Positions 26,262-35,183 of a stretch of DNA of 47,999 bases are shown here, one piece after another (position 1 is the first letter of the stretch; the number at the start of each line of letters is the position of its first letter). The notes below the pieces were generated by a model. That model did not search any database. It was not told the origin of the DNA and saw only the letters and a list, made by a program, of their open reading frames with translations. Origin of the DNA: Chloroflexota bacterium (GTDB taxonomy: Bacteria > Chloroflexota > Anaerolineae > Caldilineales > Caldilineaceae). The DNA is taken from contig QEUW01000014.1 of the NCBI GenBank assembly GCA_003577005.1, positions 1 to 47,999 of the forward strand, read 5' to 3'. The position numbers were made by a program, and so were the translations under genes.

Positions 26262-28826
26262 CTCATGCCCTGCCTCGTGCCGATGCACCGGTGTATGGCG
26301 GTGGAACACGCCGGCCTGGTGCAGGCGATGGTGAAGGCGGTTGTACGCGCCTTCGAGCGTGGCCCGCATCTGCTTGAAGCGCTGCGCTTCGGGCCGCGGT
26401 GCGATCGTGTCCACGTAGGCGATGGCGCCCTCGATCTGTTCGAGGACGGCGGTGGCATCTTTCGGTGCAAACAGCGGCTGCCCGCCAACAATCACCATGA
26501 CGGCGCTGGTGTGAGCAGCGATCTCCTCCGGCTTGCCGCGATAGCTGCCGCGCACCCGTAACGCCACCCAGGTGGATTCAGTGACCGGCACGGTGGCGTT
26601 GCCCGTGGCCGTCAGCGTGCCGTTTACATTCGCCTGCCCGGCGACGAAACCGCCCACCACAATCTCCACTTGCTCGATGGGCAGGCTCACCGACTCGACC
26701 CGCCAGGTCACGTTGAGGGTGCCACCACCGGCGGGTAACTCGATACGCCCTCCCGGCGCCACGCCTTCTACCAGTAGCTCGGCCAGCGGCCCCACGGTGA
26801 CAAAGGTGTTGCCCGACTTGACCGCCTCCATCCAATTTTCATACGAGAAGTCCCGCTCGCCCAGGTGTGCGTAGGTGCGGATTCCCCCCAGCAGCGACGA
26901 GGCCGCCATCTTGTCCGACCCGCCCACGACGGGCACGTGATAGCCCAGGTTGAGATAGCGATACCAGTCGGCCACGCCGTAGGGGTTGATCTGCCCAAAA
27001 TTGGGTGCGAGGGGGTTGAAGGTCATCATCTCGATGCCATGCACCAGCCCCAGGACGATGTCAGCGGCGCGCTCGAGCTGCGGGTTGGGTGCATGAGGCA
27101 TGATCACCAGTCCACCCTGGTCGATACAGCGCTGCGCCCACTCGGCCATCGTCACCTCCTGCGGGTCGCCAACGGCCGATTCCGACGGGCCACCGGTGCA
27201 GAGGGGGTGGATCATCTCGCCTGCGTAGCCCAGTAGCGAAATGTGGCCGAGCACTTGCATTCGGTTCTCGGTGCCGACGCGCACCAGGAACTCGCCGTCG
27301 CCGCCAAATTCCTTGGCGCCCAGCGTGGTCTTGCCGTCGAAGTCGGTGACATTGCTAAACATCTCGCCCCACTGGCTCGCCAGCAGGTTGACGACATGCA
27401 CATCCTCGGCCTGGCCTTCGAGTAGCGCCGTGGTCGGGCTGAGAAAGTGGACGTGCGTGTCTGCCGTTATCCAGCCTCGCTCGCGCCAATGCAGCACCTT
27501 CTCGATCTCCAACGTAATTTCCGCCGTCTCCGGCGTAACCTCCACTTTGCGCCGCACCGGCTTCACCTCGTACCCGCGCGTGATTTCAACGGAGACTTCG
27601 CCCAGCGGCAGGTCGACAATACACTCGCCACGGATGTAGGCGTACTGGTTCAGGTGGTTGGCAAACTCGCCGTAGTTATCCTCAAACCAGAAGGGATTGA
27701 CTTTGCGGTGGTTGCCGCGCGGGGGCAGATATTCGCCGTGTACGCCGTGAAAATGGATACGCACCGGCACGAGATTGTTCGCGCCCTGGGCCACCACGCG
27801 CACCTTGACCGGACGCCAGGCCGGGTTGACCGTCGTGACTTCGGCGCGGTCCATCGTGACAAGGTCGTACATCTCATACGAATCAGAACCCGTCGCCACG
27901 TAAAGCCGGGCCTGCGGGTGGGCGGAATATTCGACGATCACCTCGCGCTCCGAGCGCGCCGGCTGGACGACCGGCTCGTTCCCCAACCAGCGCTCGTGGT
28001 CATAGTCAAGCGCAGCCCGTGCTGAGATCACCGTGCCCAGATCGATGGCCACGTCCTCCAGTTCACCCAACGCATTGAGGCGGGCGCCCGGCGGCAAAGT
28101 CAGGCGCAGCTTCTGGCGCACCCCTGGTCGCAACGGGTGCTCCGTAACGTTGGTGAGCGTTACCGCAAAGATGAGCGAGCGTTCGCTTTGCGGCTTGCAG
28201 ATGAGGCGGCGGATCGGCTTCTCTGGGTCGGGGTTGGGCAGGGCATAGATCCACAGATTCTCCCGCGTCCGGTCGCGCGCCGATGCGACGCGCGTCTCGC
28301 CGCGACCGTAGTCGCCGGTCGGTACACGCCCTAGGCGGATCTCCTCGGTTGCGGTGGGGAAGACACCCGGCTTGAGCGCCGGCACGGCTTCAAAGGCGCT
28401 TGCGCCCCACTGAATATGGCTCTGCTGGATGGCAAAGCGGCGTAAAATGGGCGTCGTCACCTTGCTGCCATCGGCATATTCTAGCGTATAATCCGAGACG
28501 AGATGGCCCAGTTCGTTGCCATCGACGGCATAGTCGGCCAGGCCATCAAGATAATTGGTGGTGCGGTCTTCGACGATGTGCAGGAAGAGCAGATAGGTGG
28601 CCTTCTGGTCACCGACGTTGATAGTCACCGGCTCCTTGTCCAGGAGGATCACATTGGCCTCGTTGGCGCCGCCACAGGCAAACGGGATGCCCAGATAGAC
28701 TTGTGGCCCGCTGACGAACGTCTGGTCTTCGGGCGCTTGCAGCATTCCCGACAGAGTCTGGTGATCGATATTGAAGGCTTCAGTCAGCGAGAGTGGCGTG
28801 AAATGAGGTGATGGCGGGATCTTCAT
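26256..28826 (-). CDS. CehA/McbA-family (PHP-type) metallohydrolase
   Basis: An 856-residue protein. The N-terminal half (1-440) is built of beta-rich segments; the PHP-type domain starts at ITADTHVHF (about residues 453-460), continues with HAPNPQLERAADIVLG and GIEMMTFNPL, and ends with the GGSDKMAASSLLGGIRTY block, after which beta-sandwich segments follow. CehA/McbA proteins are metal-dependent hydrolases, first known for carbaryl hydrolysis, but most members have unknown substrates. The last 40 residues are very rich in histidine (HHRLHQAGVFHRHTPVHRH), perhaps a metal-binding tail. No signal peptide is seen. Its ATG overlaps the stop of hepT (ATGA) with GAGGAGA upstream, so it is the third gene of an mntA-hepT operon. 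Confidence 0.85.
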   Translation of the reverse strand: MKIPPSPHFTPLSLTEAFNIDHQTLSGMLQAPEDQTFVSGPQVYLGIPFACGGANEANVILLDKEPVTINVGDQKATYLLFLHIVEDRTTNYLDGLADYAVDGNELGHLVSDYTLEYADGSKVTTPILRRFAIQQSHIQWGASAFEAVPALKPGVFPTATEEIRLGRVPTGDYGRGETRVASARDRTRENLWIYALPNPDPEKPIRRLICKPQSERSLIFAVTLTNVTEHPLRPGVRQKLRLTLPPGARLNALGELEDVAIDLGTVISARAALDYDHERWLGNEPVVQPARSEREVIVEYSAHPQARLYVATGSDSYEMYDLVTMDRAEVTTVNPAWRPVKVRVVAQGANNLVPVRIHFHGVHGEYLPPRGNHRKVNPFWFEDNYGEFANHLNQYAYIRGECIVDLPLGEVSVEITRGYEVKPVRRKVEVTPETAEITLEIEKVLHWRERGWITADTHVHFLSPTTALLEGQAEDVHVVNLLASQWGEMFSNVTDFDGKTTLGAKEFGGDGEFLVRVGTENRMQVLGHISLLGYAGEMIHPLCTGGPSESAVGDPQEVTMAEWAQRCIDQGGLVIMPHAPNPQLERAADIVLGLVHGIEMMTFNPLAPNFGQINPYGVADWYRYLNLGYHVPVVGGSDKMAASSLLGGIRTYAHLGERDFSYENWMEAVKSGNTFVTVGPLAELLVEGVAPGGRIELPAGGGTLNVTWRVESVSLPIEQVEIVVGGFVAGQANVNGTLTATGNATVPVTESTWVALRVRGSYRGKPEEIAAHTSAVMVIVGGQPLFAPKDATAVLEQIEGAIAYVDTIAPRPEAQRFKQMRATLEGAYNRLHHRLHQAGVFHRHTPVHRHEAGHEQ

Positions 28827-29243
28827 GCGTTCTCCTCTTTGGGTTCGTCCTGGTCGAGCGTTGTTGCCAGTAGGGCCACAAACTCTGAAAAATCTTCATA
28901 GGCAGGCACTATTGATTCGTGGATGAGTATATAATCAATCTCCTCATATTGATGTACCAAGACATTCCTCATACTAGCTGCATCCTGCAATCTTGCCGAC
29001 AAATCTGCCGGCAGCAGACCGGCTTCACCGGCGCGTTTGAAAGCATCGCGATAAGATTCACCCCGTTCGGCGAGCAGGTGGAAGATCAGATCACTTGCGG
29101 CCACCACCAGCAATTCGAGAAGCCGCTCAAACCTTGTAGTGCTCGGCCAAGAGTTGTTCCATGCTGAGTGCCCGTAAGGGCGCGAGATCGGCTAGTAGTT
29201 TGCGCAGATAGAGCAATTTACGAGTCAGGACCTCACGCGCCAC
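28823..29243 (-). pseudogene. HepT-family toxin gene with a frameshift
   Basis: The gene starts at GTG 29243 (after GGAGG, overlapping the mntA stop by 11 nt) and encodes 37 or so HepT-like residues, ending at a TGA at 29127-29129. Ignoring one base in the TTT run at 29129-29131 restores the frame: the sequence then continues ERLLELLVVAASDLIFHLL to 28823 and gives the normal length of about 139 residues. The RNase motif R-x4-H-x-Y is intact (RNVLVHQY), and it is this motif whose Tyr is AMPylated by MntA. Either the toxin is inactivated by a single-base insertion or the base is a homopolymer sequencing error. HepT is an RNase that cleaves tRNA or mRNA in known systems. Confidence 0.7.
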
Positions 29244-29661
29244 GACGCACCTCCTTCACAAATTGGCGCAGTTGTTCTTGCGCCGCACGGCGGAAGGGAA
29301 GGCTATCATTGTACGAGTGCCAAAGTTGTGCCCGCAGACGAACCCATAATCCCGGCTCCGCCTCGAAGATCAAGCGCCCGTCGCGCACGATTTCAAATCC
29401 GAGTACGGGGTCAAGGTCGGGGGATACAAAGACGACATTGACTTCCTGGTCAACCAGGTCAGACAATTCGCGCAACCAGCGCAATCTTTGTCTCGCAGCC
29501 AATCGTTCACCTGGCCAAAGCGCCAAATCGATGTCACTTTCCGCATGGGCTTTACCCGTAGCCTGCGAGCCAAAGAGGACACAGAGACGCACCGGCCGGC
29601 GGCGGCACCAATCGGCAATCCGCTTGAGTTGTTCGTCCAGGTTGATGGGTAAAGTTTGCAT
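29233..29661 (-). CDS. mntA: MntA-type nucleotidyltransferase antitoxin
   Basis: A 142-residue minimal nucleotidyltransferase with the GSQATGKAHAESDIDLAL active site: G31-S32, and Asp43 and Asp45 for metal binding. Members of this family transfer AMP residues to a Tyr of the HepT toxin and so neutralise it. It forms the first gene of a minus-strand unit with hepT and the CehA-type hydrolase; its stop overlaps the hepT start. The ATG at 29661 gives the usual N-terminus; a TTG two codons upstream is also in frame. Adjacent hepT carries a frameshift, so this antitoxin may have no functional partner. Confidence 0.88.
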   Translation of the reverse strand: MQTLPINLDEQLKRIADWCRRRPVRLCVLFGSQATGKAHAESDIDLALWPGERLAARQRLRWLRELSDLVDQEVNVVFVSPDLDPVLGFEIVRDGRLIFEAEPGLWVRLRAQLWHSYNDSLPFRRAAQEQLRQFVKEVRRGA

Positions 29662-29853
29662 GGCCAAACTCCGCTCTGTGTCCTTGCCCTCTCAATATGA
29701 TACCTCATTTCTGCATTTCTGACGCATTTCCAGAACTGTTCTTGTATCGCGCCAACAAAGTGTGGACAATTCCATCACTCCCAATGAACACGTATCGTGT
29801 TGATTGGACGTTGCGCTGATGTGATTCACCCGACCAAGGAGTGGAGGCCATTG

Positions 29854-30492
29854 ATGCCCACAAAAGTTATCGACCTGACCCTGATCGCCTATCACGGCAT
29901 GAGAGGGATCGAGATCGCCCCCAACACGAGCATCGAGCGCGAGGGGTTCAACACCACCAACCTCAAGCTCTACAGCCATGCCGGCACCCACGCCGATGCG
30001 CCGCGCCATTTCCTCGACGACGGCATGACGCTGGAGCATGTGAACCTCAACAAGTGCGTTGGGCCAGCGCTGGTCATCGACGTGTCGCACAAGGGGCCAA
30101 ACGACCTCATCACCGTTGCCGATCTAGGCGAGCGCGCTGCCCAGATCGAGCCGGGGGCGCGGGTGCTGCTCTACACCGGTTGGGACGCCCACGCCGAGCA
30201 ACCCGATTATCGCACCAGCTTTCCGCGCATCTCGCGTGAACTGGCGCGCTGGCTGGTGGAGCGCGGCGTCTGGCTGGTGGGGGTGGAGATGCCCTCGGTG
30301 GCCGCTCTGCATGACCGCGCCGAGCTGACCGAGGTGCATCAGATTCTGCTGCGCGGCGAGGTCGTGATCGTCGAGTGCCTGACCAATCTGTGCTTATTGC
30401 CGCCGGAGGTCTTCTTTGTCGCGCTGCCACTCAAGATCCAGGGGGGTGATGGCTCGCCGGTACGCGCCGTCGCCCTGGTAAACAATCCCTAA
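29854..30492 (+). CDS. Cyclase-family / kynurenine formamidase-like metal-dependent hydrolase
   Basis: A 212-residue single-domain enzyme of the cyclase/KynB superfamily. The metal-binding HxGTHxDxPxHF motif is intact in SHAGTHADAPRHF (His42, His46, Asp48, His52). Further family features are the IDLTL start and the RVLLYTGWD and GVEMPSVAAL segments. Family members hydrolyse N-formylkynurenine, isatin or related amides; which substrate applies cannot be told. The ATG at 29854 has GGAG and GGAGG upstream. The nearest tryptophan-degradation genes are not in this window, so a kynurenine role is not supported by context. A strong hairpin follows at the stop codon. Confidence 0.85.
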   Translation: MPTKVIDLTLIAYHGMRGIEIAPNTSIEREGFNTTNLKLYSHAGTHADAPRHFLDDGMTLEHVNLNKCVGPALVIDVSHKGPNDLITVADLGERAAQIEPGARVLLYTGWDAHAEQPDYRTSFPRISRELARWLVERGVWLVGVEMPSVAALHDRAELTEVHQILLRGEVVIVECLTNLCLLPPEVFFVALPLKIQGGDGSPVRAVALVNNP

Positions 30493-30524
30493 GGTGACAG
30501 TCACTTTGAAAGTGACTGTCACCT
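30492..30524. repeat. Perfect 15-bp hairpin, AGGTG-N5-CACTT family
   Basis: Left arm 30492-30506 is AGGTGACAGTCACTT and the right arm 30510-30524 is its exact complement with loop TGA. It shares AGGTG…CACTT with the element at 2279-2312 but has a different five-base core that is compensated on the other arm. It begins at the last base of the cyclase stop codon. Confidence 0.8.
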
Positions 30525-30578
30525 ATCATGCTTGCACCCTCAGCAGTGTGGCTGCTTCCGTTCGTTGGATGAACATGA

Positions 30579-30584
30579 TATACT
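30579..30584 (+). promoter_or_regulatory. -10 element giving a probable leaderless transcript
   Basis: TATACT (extended TGATATACT) ends seven bases before the ATG at 30592, with no Shine-Dalgarno between. A leaderless mRNA for the flippase-like gene is likely; no clear -35 box was identified. Confidence 0.4.
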
Positions 30585-30591
30585 TGCCATT

Positions 30592-31614
30592 ATGCTCAAA
30601 CAGTGGCTACAGCGGGCGCAGCCGTTCCTGGTGGTGGTGAGCTTGGTCTTGATTGGGGTCTTGTTGCGCAGCCAGTGGGCTGAGTTGCAGGCCCATACCT
30701 GGCGTCTCCATGCGGGCTGGCTCGGTGCATCGGCTATTTTTATGGGCGCAACGTGGCTCGTGGAAGTGAGCCTCTGGCGGCGATTGTTGGTGGTTGTAGG
30801 GGGGCAACTTCCCTTTGCGGCGGCATGGCGTATCTGGTTTCTCACGGCGCTGGTGCGCTATGTACCGGGCAACATCTGGCAACCGCTGAGTATGACCCTC
30901 TACTGCGAGCGCCGCGGCATCCGGCCCGAGGCGACGCTCATGAGCATGGTGCTCTACCAGGCGGTGACGATGCTGGCGGTGGCGCCCATTGCAGGCATCT
31001 ATTTGTTGCTCTACAACCGCGAGGGCTTGCTCTCGCAACTGCTGGCGAGCCTGACGCCCTGGCTGGGTGCGGTGGGGCTGATCCCCATCTTGATCTTTGT
31101 GGTCAGACCGGCGTTGCTCATGAACCTGGTCAACTGGGCGCTTGAGAAGGTTGGGCGTCCGGCGCTGGCGGCGCAGCTTACCAGCCGGACCCTCCTCTCG
31201 CTCTTGTTGGTGGGCATGGTAAGCTGGCTGTTGTGGGGTGCGGCGTTTGCTACGCTGACATTTGCTCTGCGCCCCTACCAGAACGGGGAGTTGTTGCGTC
31301 TAGTAGGGCCGCTGGTGGCCGTCTTCTCCGTCGGTTATGCAGTCGGCTTTCTCAGCCTGCTCACGCCAAGCGGATTTGGCGTGCGCGAAGGGGCGTACTA
31401 TCTCCTCCTAATACCGTTGTTGGACGGAGCTACCGTTGCTGTCGCGGCGCTGGCCATGCGAGTCTGGATCATCGTGGGGGAGGTGGTAGTGGCTACGGTT
31501 GCCCTGTTCTGGAAAACCGGCGCGGAAGAGATACCGGTGGCGACGCCTCCCTATCCTGGTAGTGGCTCGTATGCGCAGCCGTATGGGGTAACGAGCGAGC
31601 CGCAGCCCGAGTAA
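30592..31614 (+). CDS. Integral membrane flippase-like protein (LPG synthase transmembrane / UPF0104 family)
   Basis: A 340-residue protein with about eight membrane helices. The conserved family signature is present as LLTPSGFGVREG (compare PGGLGVREG), and WLWGAAF, RYVPGNIWQP and the multi-span pattern fit the lysylphosphatidylglycerol-synthetase TM/AglD-like family. Members are lipid-linked carriers or flippases of unknown specificity, often next to glycosyltransferases. It is the first gene of a plus-strand envelope cluster. The start at 30592 fits a leaderless transcript; the frame is open upstream but no signal for translation is seen there. A Pro/Gly-rich tail follows the last helix. 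Confidence 0.8.
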   Translation: MLKQWLQRAQPFLVVVSLVLIGVLLRSQWAELQAHTWRLHAGWLGASAIFMGATWLVEVSLWRRLLVVVGGQLPFAAAWRIWFLTALVRYVPGNIWQPLSMTLYCERRGIRPEATLMSMVLYQAVTMLAVAPIAGIYLLLYNREGLLSQLLASLTPWLGAVGLIPILIFVVRPALLMNLVNWALEKVGRPALAAQLTSRTLLSLLLVGMVSWLLWGAAFATLTFALRPYQNGELLRLVGPLVAVFSVGYAVGFLSLLTPSGFGVREGAYYLLLIPLLDGATVAVAALAMRVWIIVGEVVVATVALFWKTGAEEIPVATPPYPGSGSYAQPYGVTSEPQPE

Positions 31615-31618
31615 GCTT

Positions 31619-33685
31619 ATGTTTGGACGTGATCGGCCACAATGGCTGCGCCACCACCCATTGCGTATCTCCCTGTTGGCGCTCATCTGCATCGCCTTTG
31701 CCCTGCGGCTCTACCGGCTGGATGCCCAGAGTCTCTGGTACGACGAGGCCGTCACCGCAGACCTGGCCCGCCGCTCGCTGCCCGAACTGACACGCTGGAC
31801 GGCCAACGACATCCAGCCGCCGCTTTACTATGGGGTTGTTGCCGGGTGGGGCCGGCTGGCCGGTTGGAGCGAGTGGAGCCTGCGCTTTCCATCGGCGCTC
31901 TTTGGCGTAATAGCAGTGCCGCTGCTGGCTGTGATCGCGCTGCGCCTCAGCAGCCGTCGGGCGGCAGTCGCGGCGGATGCATTGCTGGCAGCCATGCATC
32001 CGCTGCTGGTCTACTACGGCCAGGAAGCGCGAATGTATACCCTGCTCGTTGCGCTCGGTCTGGCGACAGCCTACTGTGTGATACGTGGGGCCTGGCGCGC
32101 TGCACCAGGCTGGATCACGCTGGGCTACATTGTGTGCGCCAGTGCAGCACTGTATACGCACTACTTTGCCTTTTTCCTAATCGTGGCGCTCATACTCGGC
32201 GACTGGTTGGAGCGACATTTGTCAACTAGAGCCACAGCCACCGATCTGTCCGCTCAGTCCTATCGGCCGGCGGCTGCCGTGTCGCATTTTGCCACTGGCG
32301 CCTCACCGATTGCTCCGCCACCGTTTCTTCTCGCCAATGCAGTTGTGGCGATCCTCTACCTGCCGTGGGTGGGAGTTCTGCTCAACCGCCTAGCCGTCGA
32401 CCGCAGTTACTGGCAGGGTGAGTTCAAGATCGGCGAGGCGCTGCGCAGCATTGCTATCCGTTTTACCAGCGGTGAGGCGGTCCATGAACAGACCGGTGTA
32501 TGGCTACTGCTCCCATATGGGCTGATCACGCTGGTAGCGCTCTATCGGCTGTGGCGCTTGTCCCGCCTGGCCGGCGAGCAATCATTGCAGGCCCGGCGTA
32601 CGCTCGGTTACGCCTTGCCGTGGCTCATTGTGCCCGTAGCCGGCATATTGGCGCTGGCGTCCTTTGCCCCCAAGTTCAATCCCCGCTATGTCCTGCTGGC
32701 GCTGCCGGGCCTGTTGCTTTTGTGGGGCGTTGGGTTGGCGCCGCGTACACTAGAGAACGGAAAAGGTGGGATTGGCAGGTTGCGCTCTGATTCCACTTTC
32801 GCCGTAGCCGGCATAACCTTTTTGGTGCTGGCTGGAACCTGGAGCAACGCCAACTGGTTTTTTAATCGGGCCTTTACCAAAGACGACTGGCGCGGGCTCA
32901 CCACTTTTCTGCGTCCGCGGATTGCCGACTATGAGACGGTTGTGCTTGTCAGTGGTCACGCCGGGCCGGTTTGGGACTACTATGCGCCCGACTTGCCGGC
33001 GGTCCAGTTACCGGCCATCGACGTGCTCGATGTGGATGCCGTGCTAACCTTTGCAAATACGGCCCAACCGTTGCGCTCAGCGTTTGCCGAAGAAAGCGGA
33101 ATCAACGGCTCCTGGCTGGTGCTCTGGCAGGATGAGGTGGTCGATCCCGGTGGGATCGTGCCGGTTCAGCTTGAACTGGGTGGGCGTGAGAAGGGGCAGT
33201 CTGCCCAATTCTGGGGGTTAGGGCTGCGCCGCTTTTCGCGCATCCGCCCGCACCGGATTCTGGAGGCTCCGCCGATCACCGTCCCGGTTAGCGAAACTTT
33301 TGGCGGCCAGTTAGAGTTGTTGGGTTATCACCTCATGGAAAACGGTGATCTGCTCCTCTTCTGGCAGCGGCAGGTCGGTGACGAGGCGCTGGCCGACGAT
33401 TATCGGATCGCCGGTGAAACGGTAGCCGGAGATGGTACGTATGTAGCTTCCATCAGCAACCGCCGCCCGGCAGCCTACACCTATCCTGTGGCGCGTTGGG
33501 GCAGAGATGAGGTGGTGATGGGCGTTCTCCCTGCCACCGACTGGCTCGGCCCGGAGCCGGCCGTAGGAGCATATACCCTGCGCCTGACTGTTTCGGCCTT
33601 ACAGGGCGACACGGCGATGGACCTTGCTACGCCCGATGGGCGGATGGTCATCGAGCTGCCGATCACGGTTTATGAATTTGACTAA
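31619..33685 (+). CDS. Glycosyltransferase family 39 / ArnT-type membrane protein
   Basis: A 688-residue polytopic protein. The N-terminus has RLYRLDAQSLWYDEAVTADL and NDIQPPLYYG, the Asp/Glu-containing first periplasmic loop motifs of dolichyl-/polyprenyl-phosphate-sugar-dependent GT-C transferases (GT39). YYGQEARMYTLLV follows and about ten membrane helices are predicted. The C-terminal 200 residues form a soluble beta-rich domain. Such enzymes transfer sugars from a polyprenyl-phosphate donor to lipids or proteins on the outer face of the membrane. It starts 4 nt after the upstream flippase-like gene and is co-transcribed with it. Acceptor and sugar are unknown. Confidence 0.88.
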   Translation: MFGRDRPQWLRHHPLRISLLALICIAFALRLYRLDAQSLWYDEAVTADLARRSLPELTRWTANDIQPPLYYGVVAGWGRLAGWSEWSLRFPSALFGVIAVPLLAVIALRLSSRRAAVAADALLAAMHPLLVYYGQEARMYTLLVALGLATAYCVIRGAWRAAPGWITLGYIVCASAALYTHYFAFFLIVALILGDWLERHLSTRATATDLSAQSYRPAAAVSHFATGASPIAPPPFLLANAVVAILYLPWVGVLLNRLAVDRSYWQGEFKIGEALRSIAIRFTSGEAVHEQTGVWLLLPYGLITLVALYRLWRLSRLAGEQSLQARRTLGYALPWLIVPVAGILALASFAPKFNPRYVLLALPGLLLLWGVGLAPRTLENGKGGIGRLRSDSTFAVAGITFLVLAGTWSNANWFFNRAFTKDDWRGLTTFLRPRIADYETVVLVSGHAGPVWDYYAPDLPAVQLPAIDVLDVDAVLTFANTAQPLRSAFAEESGINGSWLVLWQDEVVDPGGIVPVQLELGGREKGQSAQFWGLGLRRFSRIRPHRILEAPPITVPVSETFGGQLELLGYHLMENGDLLLFWQRQVGDEALADDYRIAGETVAGDGTYVASISNRRPAAYTYPVARWGRDEVVMGVLPATDWLGPEPAVGAYTLRLTVSALQGDTAMDLATPDGRMVIELPITVYEFD

Positions 33686-33749
33686 ACGCACTCGTTTAGA
33701 CTGGTGCTGGTCTGGACGAATGTGCTGACTTCGAGTAGACTGCAATGCT

Positions 33750-35075
33750 ATGACCCGTCTGTTTCACCTCATGTTCACCCGCACTGGTATCTGGCCGGCG
33801 CTTCTGGTTGCCTTGTTGATGAGCGGGTGCGGAGAACTCGACCTGGCTGTAGGGCCCCTGCTCTACAATGTGCGGGTGACGCCCGACCTCATCAGCCCCA
33901 ATGCCGATGGCGACCAGGATGTGACCGAGATTTTCTACAGCCTGCGCCGCACCGCAACGGTCAGCATCTATTTTGATGATGAAGCAGGCGAACGCCACTA
34001 CTTCCGCCGCGAGCAGCGCCGTTCTCCCGGCGATTACAACGTCCAATGGGGAGGCGTGGTAGACCAGCCCCAGGTCGTCGAAACCGATTATGGGCCGCAG
34101 GAGGTCCTCAGCCGGGTGCTGGCGGATGGCCGCTACCAGTGGGCCATCGCCGCCACCGATGACCGGGGCAACACCGAGACCATCACCGGCACGATTACAC
34201 TCCAGGATGCGGACACCGAACTGCCCGAATTGCATAATTTCTCTGTTGTGCCGCAGACTTTTACACCCAATCAGGATGGCATCGACGACCGGGTGAGCAT
34301 TAGCTATTATCTAACCAAAGATGTAGATCGGGCACCGCTCGTCTATTTGGTTGACCCTGACAAGCCCGACTTGCGCTATTTTATCGCCGAGAAACCGGCA
34401 CTGGTCAAGCCCAACGAGCGCGGCTATCATGAATACGACTACGATGGCGGCGTGGATCTCAACGCCGAACCCCCACCCGATGGCACCTACCACGTCGTGG
34501 GCGAAGTGCGCGACGCCGCCGGCAACGCCGTGCGCGTCGTGCGCGAGCTGACTCTCATAGAAGGAGGCAAACCGCGCGCCGATGTCGCCCAGGCCGAGAT
34601 CGATTGGGAGGGCGAAATGAACCGGGTGGTCTCCGTGCCCTTGGGGCAAAAACTCTGCTTCAAGGCCATCGTCACCAACGAAGGCACCGTCCCGATCCGC
34701 ACGACGGGGCCATGGCCGGGCCAGGAGTATCTATTTAGCGAGAACGTCAATACGCTCGCCGCCCAGGGCCGCGAAGCGTGGTATCAGCAGGCAGGCGTCT
34801 GGCGTTTTGGCATCAACTTTGACACCACGGGAGTGGATTTTCCCTTCCGCTGGGCCATTGGCCGCCAGGAGGACCTGGAGCGCCGAATCGACAGCCGGGG
34901 ACGCGAACAGTGGTACCTGTTGCCGGGCAAGTCAGGCGAAGTCAGTGGCTGTATTGTACTAAACGAGGCGCCGCCGCAAGGCACCAATTTCTGGTGGGGC
35001 GGATTGATCCACGAGTTCGTGGCCGTAGTCAACAACAATATCGACCGTATCTCGGTCGATGTTGGCGCACCGTAG
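33750..35075 (+). CDS. Lipoprotein with FlgD-like Ig domains
   Basis: A 441-residue protein with the lipobox MSGC (Cys at about residue 27) after a short hydrophobic helix, so it is predicted to be lipid-anchored. Two FlgD-Ig-like domains are recognised by the openings SPNADGDQDVTEIFYSL and TPNQDGIDDRVSISYYL (PN.DG..D typical of such domains) followed by DGRYQW and DGTYHVVGEVRDAAGN. The last 170 residues form a separate domain of unknown type. It follows the GT39 gene at 65 nt. Likely extracytoplasmic; function unknown. Confidence 0.82.
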   Translation: MTRLFHLMFTRTGIWPALLVALLMSGCGELDLAVGPLLYNVRVTPDLISPNADGDQDVTEIFYSLRRTATVSIYFDDEAGERHYFRREQRRSPGDYNVQWGGVVDQPQVVETDYGPQEVLSRVLADGRYQWAIAATDDRGNTETITGTITLQDADTELPELHNFSVVPQTFTPNQDGIDDRVSISYYLTKDVDRAPLVYLVDPDKPDLRYFIAEKPALVKPNERGYHEYDYDGGVDLNAEPPPDGTYHVVGEVRDAAGNAVRVVRELTLIEGGKPRADVAQAEIDWEGEMNRVVSVPLGQKLCFKAIVTNEGTVPIRTTGPWPGQEYLFSENVNTLAAQGREAWYQQAGVWRFGINFDTTGVDFPFRWAIGRQEDLERRIDSRGREQWYLLPGKSGEVSGCIVLNEAPPQGTNFWWGGLIHEFVAVVNNNIDRISVDVGAP

Positions 35076-35122
35076 GAAGGCGGAATGCAGGTACAGAGGG
35101 CGCCGCGGCTTGGGGGATCCGC

Positions 35123-35145
35123 CCACCGCTAGCCCGTAGCGGTGG
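35123..35145 (+). terminator. Hairpin in the short gap after the lipoprotein gene
   Basis: A 9-bp stem CCACCGCTA/TAGCGGTGG with loop GCCCG, followed by TTTCC. It is weakly terminator-like; alternatively it may regulate the following glycosyltransferase gene. Confidence 0.45.
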
Positions 35146-35183
35146 TTTCCATACCGCTGCTACCCATGGGACGCACAGGGCCT

